In this document: piece after piece, positions 56,847-64,000 of the stretch
Numbering within the stretch: the stretch's first letter is position 1
Layout of the letters: each line of letters starts with the position of its first letter
Origin: Dioscorea cayenensis subsp. rotundata
Taxonomy: Eukaryota; Streptophyta; Magnoliopsida; Dioscoreales; Dioscoreaceae
Assembly: GCF_009730915.1 (NCBI RefSeq)
Contig: NC_052489.1
Location: 1,674,001 to 1,738,000, forward strand
Direction: 5' to 3'
Length of the DNA: 64,000 nt
The notes under the pieces: model-generated
The model's database searches: none
What the model was told of the DNA's origin: nothing
What the model saw: the letters and a program-made list of their open reading frames with translations, nothing else
Translations under genes and position numbers: made by a program

Positions 56847-59800
56847 ATGGCGCCATTTCTCCTACTCCATCGTTGGTCTTCCATCACTTCATCTCCCTTG
56901 TTTACCAATGTTTTCCCCAAGCTCTCGCCTTTGAGAGCCAATGGCTTCCTCTTGCCTAAAGATGGAGTCTTTCCTGTTCGTCTCTTTGCTTTTCCCAATT
57001 CCAATCGAAGCTCAATTCAGAGGATTTTGGATGGTAGAAGGATTGGAACCCCTTTCATCTGTTTCCATGATGCGAGAGAGAACTCTCAACCCAGTTCGCC
57101 TCAAAAGGTCCTGTTTTGTTCTTCCTTTTCTTTTCTTTTCTTGTGGATGGTGGATTTGTATTCTGTTTTTTTTCATCTGTTAACTGTTAATGTTTCTGGG
57201 ATTTACTGATTGTGCTGCATGAGTTTGTTTAAGCTACAGATGTAATTTGGACTGTTTTAAATCAAATTTCAATTGATAAACCTTTGTTACGGATTGATGA
57301 AAAGTTATAATTTTTCATTACATAAAAGTGTTTTGTATTTGTTGCAGGGGTCAGCAGTAGATTGGCCCATCCTGGAAAGGTGGGATGTACCTTGGCAGTG
57401 GCAGACCATAATGCTCACTATGTTTGCTTGTGGATTAAGGTACTGTTTTTGGTTTAAGGAACCCAAAAGACTGGCAGATTAACTAGGCCATTAGAGCATG
57501 TTAAATGATTTCAGTAATGGTGTCTAAGTCTTATTTCCTCATTTTTTACTCTTATTTGGCCTGAATCTTGTGTTGATTGTTGAGATTACTGTAATTTGGT
57601 GGCATATTAATAGTTTTAATCAGTAAGACTAAGCCATTTGTCACCAAGAGTGAACTCCAGTTTACATTGTGTTCCTTAATATGTTAGTAGCTTATCAAAG
57701 TTCCTTTGACTAACAAGTTTGTTTTAAAAGACTTTTGGCAGTTCTTCAGGCCATTATATTAGGACATGTCTTTGATCTTTATCTATCGTTTCCTTCTTCT
57801 TTCTGTAAAATGCATCTGTTGCAATGAAACTAAAGTTTCTTCAGACAGCATTGCGCTGACAGAGTTGGTGGAAGCATCAGCTTTGCCGTATGTAGGAATT
57901 CAGGTTGCGGAATTAAGTTTGGATGAGAAGGCAGAAGTGCTTTTTGCAGGCCAATTGTAAGGACTATTCTCTTTGGTGTTCATATTAAACCAAAACCTGT
58001 TCATGATTATTTTGTTTCTTTGGATTAAGTTGAATGAAGTTCTGGACATCAGTTAACACTTGTGTTGTTTCTGTTGTTTGTGCAGCACTGTGACAGCAGT
58101 TGTACTAGGAGTTATCTATGGTATCACAAATACCTTTCAACCCCTTCCCACTGATATTTTCCGTTATGGTGAGTGTTATGTATCAACGTGACTATGCATC
58201 AAGCAACCATCCCTTTCTCCGGAGAATATTTTCTTTATCTATGGCCAAAATGAGCAAAATTGCAATTTTTCAATGTGAAAAGTATATATAGCATATTTCT
58301 CTTAACTCTGCCTAAGGTAGTGATAGTGTTGTTCAACCACAAGCCCTTTCATTTATGCTTCTTTTGGTTTAAGGACCCGATATTTTCATGAAGTGTAATT
58401 GATCCCAATCATTCAGTTGTTTTAAACTATACTGCCTGTGAATGATTAATTTCAGATCTGAAGGAACCATTCAATCTGCGAAATGGTTGGCTTCTTTGGG
58501 CAGGAATTGGTTTATCAGGTGCAGTAATTGCTGTAGCACTTACAGGCTTTGCCTTGTCATTCTTTAAGGGTGGAAATCCTGAGAGAGAGGTAGTTACACC
58601 CCCCTGCAAGTTAATCTACTGTTTTTGCTGGTTACTAAAATCTTGGTTAATACTATGTAGACAGATGCACTTGTCCGTCTGCTGCCTTTAATTGGCTCTT
58701 CAAATATCAGGTAACGTTGCATTTCTGGATTTTGTATACATGATGAATATTTATGGAAGATTTTGAATTATTTTCTTTTTTTTATATTTCCGTAGGACTG
58801 CTTGTCTCCTTGGCATTACAGGTGTTTTGGCTCCACTGCTTGAGGAGACCGTGTTTCGAGGCTTTCTTATGGTGTCCATGACCAAGTGGTAATCTTTTGT
58901 CTTTGAAGTATGCATTCATGGATTTATCCTTGTGGCATAAAAATCAAGTCTTTGAAAATTGTTATCCCAAAACTTTTTATTTAGCAGCTTATTATTTGTG
59001 CTTCACCTCATTTAACTTGTTTCTGATAAATCAATCTATTTTTAAGTTACACAAGCATAAAAAGCACATAGAAACAGATTAAATTAAAGTTCAAAGATCC
59101 AAAGAGTTGATTATTCAGAGCATTCTGTCATTGTTGTGGGATCTTGAATACAACTCGCCTAACTAAAGATTACATCACAGTTGTGCAAAATGATATATTA
59201 ATTGAAAGTATTGCTGACTATTGAATGAAGATATTTTCTGAACATATTAGTATATCCTTGAGGATGCCCTACTGATATTCCTTCTTTTGCAGGTTGCCGA
59301 CACCAGTTTGTGTAGTTATAACTGCTGCTTTATTTGCTCTGGCTCATCTTACTCCTGGAGAATTCCCCCAACTTTTTGTTTTAGGTAATATATTATATTG
59401 ACAGTTACTTATGACCTTAGAGGAATTTTTCAGCTATGGTGTTGAAATTTAAAACTCTAACAGATGAAGCTGATGGAATTAGTGCTTATAAATAGTTTAC
59501 ATCCATCCTGCATTTGTGATTGTAGGCAACTTTTTCTTCTCATGGAAAACCTTGTAAATCTAGTGATGAGAAACAGAAAAGAGAGAGTATCACATTGACG
59601 TTAGAAGGCCAGCATGATGGAATACTGCAATGAAAATGAAATATTGTTTATTATTTGGACTTTATGTCATAATTACCCACTAGAGCCGGTATTATTGATG
59701 GAACACACAAGTCTGATGTTTACTTATCACTTTAGCATCTCGAATAATACTCAAGTTCATGTCATTGGATGCATCACATTCTTTAGTTATTATTAACATT

Positions 59801-60309
59801 TGATTGTTGCAAATGACATCCCTCAAACAGGAACCGCTTTGGGATTTTCATATGCTCAAACTCGTAATCTGCTTACACCAATCACAATACATTCATTTTG
59901 GAATTCGGGAGTCATCTTGTTGCTCACATTTCTTCAGGTACTCCATCAATTCCCGGCACTGGACTTTTGAAGTAGTAATTTTATTTTCCATTTTAACTGA
60001 TGTATCCATCAAGAAAGGTCCAAACTATCAAGTCGGTATTTTGCTGCAAAACAAGCATTAGGTTCAAATGATCTTTAGGTGAATAAAATTGCACCTTGAT
60101 GTCATATGCACAAGAAAACCAAATGGAAAATCATGAAAATGTAAAAGAAGAAAATCATTGATATGCTTTTCATTTGAACATTCAATAAAACACAAGAAAT
60201 TAGTTCATTCAACAAAACATCATTATTTTCTATTAATGCAAGTTCCGGTTGCTATTGTTTCCAGGTCCAAGGATACGATATTCGGGAGTTGCTGCAGGCA
60301 TCATCCTGA
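56847..60309 (+). CDS. CPBP/CAAX-type intramembrane metalloprotease, plastid
   Basis: Ten exons (56847-57107, 57348-57439, 57849-57956, 58086-58168, 58456-58589, 58661-58710, 58796-58888, 59293-59384, 59831-59937, 60265-60309) join in frame to 354 residues. An N-terminal region rich in Ser, Arg and Phe (about 1-75) looks like a plastid transit peptide. The CPBP (Abi) domain has motif 1 EETVFRGFLM (Glu pair and Arg), motif 2 FALAHLTPGEFPQ (His) and motif 3 ITIHSFWNSG (His and Asn), all intact, within several membrane helices. Plant relatives such as At5g60750 are chloroplast membrane proteins of largely unknown substrate. Exon 3 must start at 57849 (after ACAG), since the CAG four bases earlier breaks frame. 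The last exon ends YDIRELLQASS. Confidence 0.92.
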
Positions 60310-61296
60310 TCATACAGCAGTAAAATGTGTTATCCTGCATTTTTGAGGAACTGCAAGAAATCAATTATGCACAAGGAAGCTGCCTGGCTGGCTCACTAAA
60401 CTTCAGCCAACAATGTTTATAAAACAACTTGGTGTTTAAAAAAAAAATCATGATCTTTTTGTCTTTGTTGTAAAAACTATTGAGAAATAAAACAAAGGAT
60501 TGAAAATGATATTGGTGATAAACACAACCTCTGATGAGATTAATTGAGTGATGTGTTGATTGTGAAATCCTATTCCAAAATTAAATAAAAGGAAACCTTT
60601 CCTCCAAGATGTTTGCTTTTATATGATTTTTGAAAGTTGACAGCATTGTTTGTCTGAAATCTGAATGAATGGAAAACCAGTTCCCACTTGTTTCCCATCA
60701 GTAAAATAAATAATAATAATAAAAAAAAATAAAATTGAAGGGAAAACAAGCAACATTAATTGCCGTATAAGTCCATAAGTTCTTAATTAAGCTTTAAATC
60801 TTGTTTAATTACCTTTCATTGATTAATTAATAAGATAAAAGACTTGATTATTAGCTTGTAACAGAAGAGATTAAGACAGATATCTACACATTAATAAACA
60901 ATGGTTATTGTCATTTGTCACACAAAAATATAGTGTATAAACTCATGTGAAAATTTGTACGTTTTGGTTTGAATTAAAAGCACTCATTAATGGAAAGATT
61001 ACGGTTAGACCTAACTAATGATAAATTAATCAAGTAGGGTTGAAAATGAAGGTGGTGTTACATTGGAAACATGGATGATTTTTGAGGAGTGTTATGTTAG
61101 GTGTTCACATATCAAGAGTGGGAAATGAAGATATATATATATATATATATATAAAAAAGAAACTTAGGTTTGAAGGGTTTGACCCAAAGTTCTAACTTGG
61201 TTGAGACGCTTGGGTGGTGAGCCCTAGGGCTGAAGGAACAGACAAGAAGGGTTCAAACCGAGGGCAAAACTTTGGGAAACAAAAACCCCAAGTGGA
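60310..61296. other. CPBP 3' flank and AT-rich spacer
   Basis: Contains the CPBP 3' UTR and AT-rich DNA with an (AT)n run at about 61131-61152. Balanced sequence begins at about 61160 and leads into the telomere-like hairpin. No gene is seen. Confidence 0.45.
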
Positions 61297-61352
61297 ATTA
61301 GGGTTAGGGTTTTAGGGTCCCCAAGCAGTGTGGTTTGACCCTAAACCCTAAT
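61297..61352. repeat. Telomere-like inverted repeat with telo-box
   Basis: ATTAGGGTTAGGGTTTTAGG followed by GTCC (61297-61320) faces GACCCTAAACCCTAAT (61337-61352), so the arms can pair over about 16 bases. The right arm contains AAACCCTA (61343-61350), the plant telo-box bound by Myb-like telobox factors and linked to Polycomb recruitment. It is too short to be a chromosome end. Confidence 0.55.
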
Positions 61353-62974
61353 GCCATTAATAAGAACTTTCTACATGTGTTCCTTGTTTTGAAGACATGG
61401 TTAGCAAACTTTTGCCACTTCATGGGACTTGTGACTTTTTCTATACTTCTTTCCCGCACGGCTGAAATTGTTTTTTTTTGTTTTTTTTTTTTAAGTCCAA
61501 TTAATTAGCTATTATTAATGTCCAAAGACTCCAAACTCTTGTGTCCGTTTGTTTTTTTTTCTGTGTTTTGCTTGTCTCATTTTTGTATATTTGTAAGTAT
61601 AAATTTTTTTATTCAATAATGTTACGGTTTATTTATTAAAATAAATAAATAAATATAAATACGTTAAAATGTCTTTTGATATTCGTTATATGTATATATA
61701 TATATCCCTTAACATTTAACATCTCATATATATAACTGTATCTGTATAGGTTATATCTTTACTATTTTGCAAGATTTTTTATTTTTTAAGTTTTAGTTAT
61801 ATTTATTTATGAAATATATTTATATTTAAAAATATGTTATTTACTGTAATAATACATGGTAGCAAGAATCTGAAAATGAGAAATTTTATCAATATTTTTT
61901 TATTGTATTTTCTTTACATGGTCTAGTGATCAACCACTCTACTAAACATTTCTTAATTAATGATCAAACTAAGCATACTCTTTTTTAAGGAAGAAGAACA
62001 TGAGATTATATTAAGAAAGCAAGGCATTCTTGAATTTGTTTATTCATTGAATCATTATATATCAGACATAAGTCCAAATCTTTTGCAAGTTAACATCACT
62101 TCTAAATAAATAAACTTACATAAATATATCTTGCAGTGAAAGTGAAATTAATAGTCACTATTTGTTCATATTGGATGACATATTTAATTTATAGAATTAT
62201 TTATTATGCATATAATATATATACATATATATATTATAGAGAATCTCTAAATGGTCCCAAAACATACACTGACAAGCAGTGGGCAATTATATATCTGAAT
62301 AGAAGAGGGAATATAAGGAAATAATAAGGTATTTTTGGATCCTGAGATACTAAAAGGGATATCAGAAGAATTAGAATGGTATATATATCTTGGGATTGAA
62401 ATATTAAATGCTAACACTTACTTAAATATAAATAATTAATATATATATATAATAATCTTTTTTATATTGTTTTGGGGAGGTGTTCACTTGGCATGCATAA
62501 AATATTCATGAGCTTCTTCCTAGAAATTAACAAGACCTTGTATTTGTATTGGTTTTCATGCATGCTTAATAAGTCTGAACTCTTAATTATGGAACAATAT
62601 TATTATATTTAGTGTGAATGAATAAGATTTAGAATCCAAATGTAATGCTTTTGAAATCCTTCTATTTGGATTCAATCAGTGTTTTATTGTGATAAACTAT
62701 TTTGTCTTAGCTTTCATACTACTTCTCCTTCAAGCTTATAAAGACATTGCTTAAGCTTCATCTTTTAGAACATAGAGATCTTCACTCATTTCCCGCAATA
62801 TTAGCCGGAGATTTTTGAAGAAATTAAACTAGCAAAGAGATCATATTTCATTGAATTTAATGCATATATAGAAGCTCTCATCTTCTTTACTCTCTAGTTC
62901 ATGTTCTTGTTTTCCATTCTTTGTTATCTATATATATATATATATATATTTTAGAGCTTCATATAAGATCATAG
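61353..62974 (+). promoter_or_regulatory. Upstream region of the NAC gene
   Basis: AT-rich DNA with no gene. The proximal 300 bases contain a candidate leader. An (AT)n run at about 62931-62950 lies just before the start. No clear TATA box can be told from the AT repeats. Confidence 0.35.
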
Positions 62975-64000
62975 ATGATGGAAGAGAGGAGTGAGATGGA
63001 TAAGGTTGATGAAGTGATGCTACCAGGGTTTAGGTTTCATCCAACAGATGAAGAGCTTGTAGGGTTTTATCTCAAGAGAAAGATTCAACAAAAACCTCTC
63101 TCCATTGAGCTTATCAGGCAGCTTGACATCTACAAATATGATCCATGGGATCTTCCAAGTAATCATCATCAATCTTCTAAAACAGTTTCTTTTTCATTAT
63201 CATGATCTCAAGTTAATTTATAATATTATGAATGATCATTAATTTTTTGTGTTAATAATAATAATGTGAGAAGAGATGGCGACGACCGGCGAAAAAGAAT
63301 GGTATTTTTACTGTCCAAGAGATCGAAAATACAGAAATAGCGCAAGACCGAACCGAGTCACCGGAGCTGGATTTTGGAAAGCCACAGGCACAGACAGACC
63401 TATTTATTCATCTGAAGGAACCAAATGCATTGGCCTTAAAAAATCTCTTGTTTTCTACAAAGGTAGAGCTGCCAAAGGTATCAAAACTGATTGGATGATG
63501 CATGAGTTTCGCCTTCCTTCGCTCTCCGATTCCTCTCTTCCGAAGAGACCTCTCGACAAAAACATCCCTCCAAATGTAACTAAACATCCATATCGAAAAA
63601 ATTTTCGACATACATATTCATATATATATATATATATGTTATTCATAGGTTTTATCTAAATTTTTCAGGATTCATGGGCAATATGTAGGATATTCAAGAA
63701 AACAAACACAATGGCCCAAAGAGCATTATCACACTCATGGGTATCACAATCACAAGAGAGCAGTATTACAACAGCTTCAGATTTATACTCAGTTGCAGCA
63801 CTTCAACATCCTAATGCATTTGATCAAAATGGGGGTTTTCAGCAGCAAAACAGTATTAACTCATTGGATGTGACCAGCTTCACAGCCATCAATCTTTTGG
63901 CTCCACTCTCTAGTAATATTTCTACTGCTTCTGCTGCAACTGAAGTTATACCTTCCAATCTTATATTTTCACCTTCTGAGCTTTCACTGCCATTACCATC
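62975..64000 (+). CDS. FEZ: NAC transcription factor, FEZ-like (3' end outside window)
   Basis: Three exons are seen (62975-63158, 63274-63575, 63669 to beyond 64000), the last cut by the window edge. The NAC domain is complete: [20 protein letters not shown] (A), [20 protein letters not shown] (B), [20 protein letters not shown] (C), [20 protein letters not shown] then [10 protein letters not shown] (D), and [12 protein letters not shown] into [14 protein letters not shown] (E). The two introns fall at the usual NAC positions. Wording in C-E, especially RALSHSWVS after the domain, is closest to Arabidopsis FEZ, which drives root-cap stem-cell divisions; NAC094-type relatives are an alternative. 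The Ser/Thr/Gln-rich tail is the expected activation region. Acceptor AAG at 63273 gives the family sequence [13 protein letters not shown]. Confidence 0.93.

Noticed and set aside
56499-56934. Possible small genes just before the CPBP start
   Set aside because: The frames overlap the CPBP leader and first exon, match no family I know, and are better read as leader sequence, at most a uORF.
61297-61352. True telomere or chromosome end
   Set aside because: Only about three repeat units per arm, inverted, with ordinary genes on both sides.

Overview
This window is nuclear DNA from a flowering plant. Intron-containing genes sit in very AT-rich intergenic DNA full of AT microsatellites and transposon debris. 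The products are plant-specific: plastid geranylgeranyl reductase, plastid NAD-malate dehydrogenase, thylakoid FtsH6, an RWP-RK (RKD) factor, a NAC factor, a DMP membrane protein and a P-class PPR protein. CHLP exon 1 and the DMP gene are strongly GC-rich against an AT-rich background, and CHLP composition falls from 5' to 3'. That fits a monocot, perhaps a non-grass such as a yam, but the species is an inference. I see no bacterial, organellar or intact viral segment. Layout: 1-9.8 kb is a gene desert with a SINE-like fragment, a solo LTR with matching target duplications (6701-7195) and a diverged tandem duplication (about 8.0-8.9 kb). From 9.9 to 27.5 kb is a gene-dense island: GDSL esterase/lipase (-), CHLP (+), DMP (+), plastid NAD-MDH (+), RNase T2 (-), FTSH6 (+), RKD (-) and AVT1 copy A (-). 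From 28.3 to 41.1 kb is an AVT1-type amino-acid transporter cluster on the minus strand: three complete-looking copies (A, B, C) and a decayed exon-3 relic. It is interrupted by a 5'-truncated LINE with unusually long target duplications, a small solo LTR, SINE-like elements and several short tandem duplications. From 41.1 to 47.6 kb is a second gene desert with a SINE carrying a perfect 11-bp target duplication, a duplicated AT-rich module and a foldback element with arms of about 95 bp (46233-46547). From 47.7 to 64 kb are a RING-CH E3 ligase, an intronless PPR gene, a plastid CPBP/CAAX-type membrane protease and the first three exons of a FEZ-like NAC gene cut by the window edge. Several genes share a plastid theme: CHLP supplies the phytyl chain of chlorophyll and tocopherol, plastid NAD-MDH balances NADH and malate, and FtsH6 and the CPBP protein are thylakoid or envelope membrane proteases. 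They are neighbours, not an operon. The point most worth checking is FTSH6: the family is clear and all splice junctions keep frame, but a TGA replaces the conserved Trp codon of the RGLTWF motif. Convergent RKD ends only 50 bp from the FTSH6 stop, and the FTSH6 upstream region carries heat-shock-element-like GAA/TTC modules.
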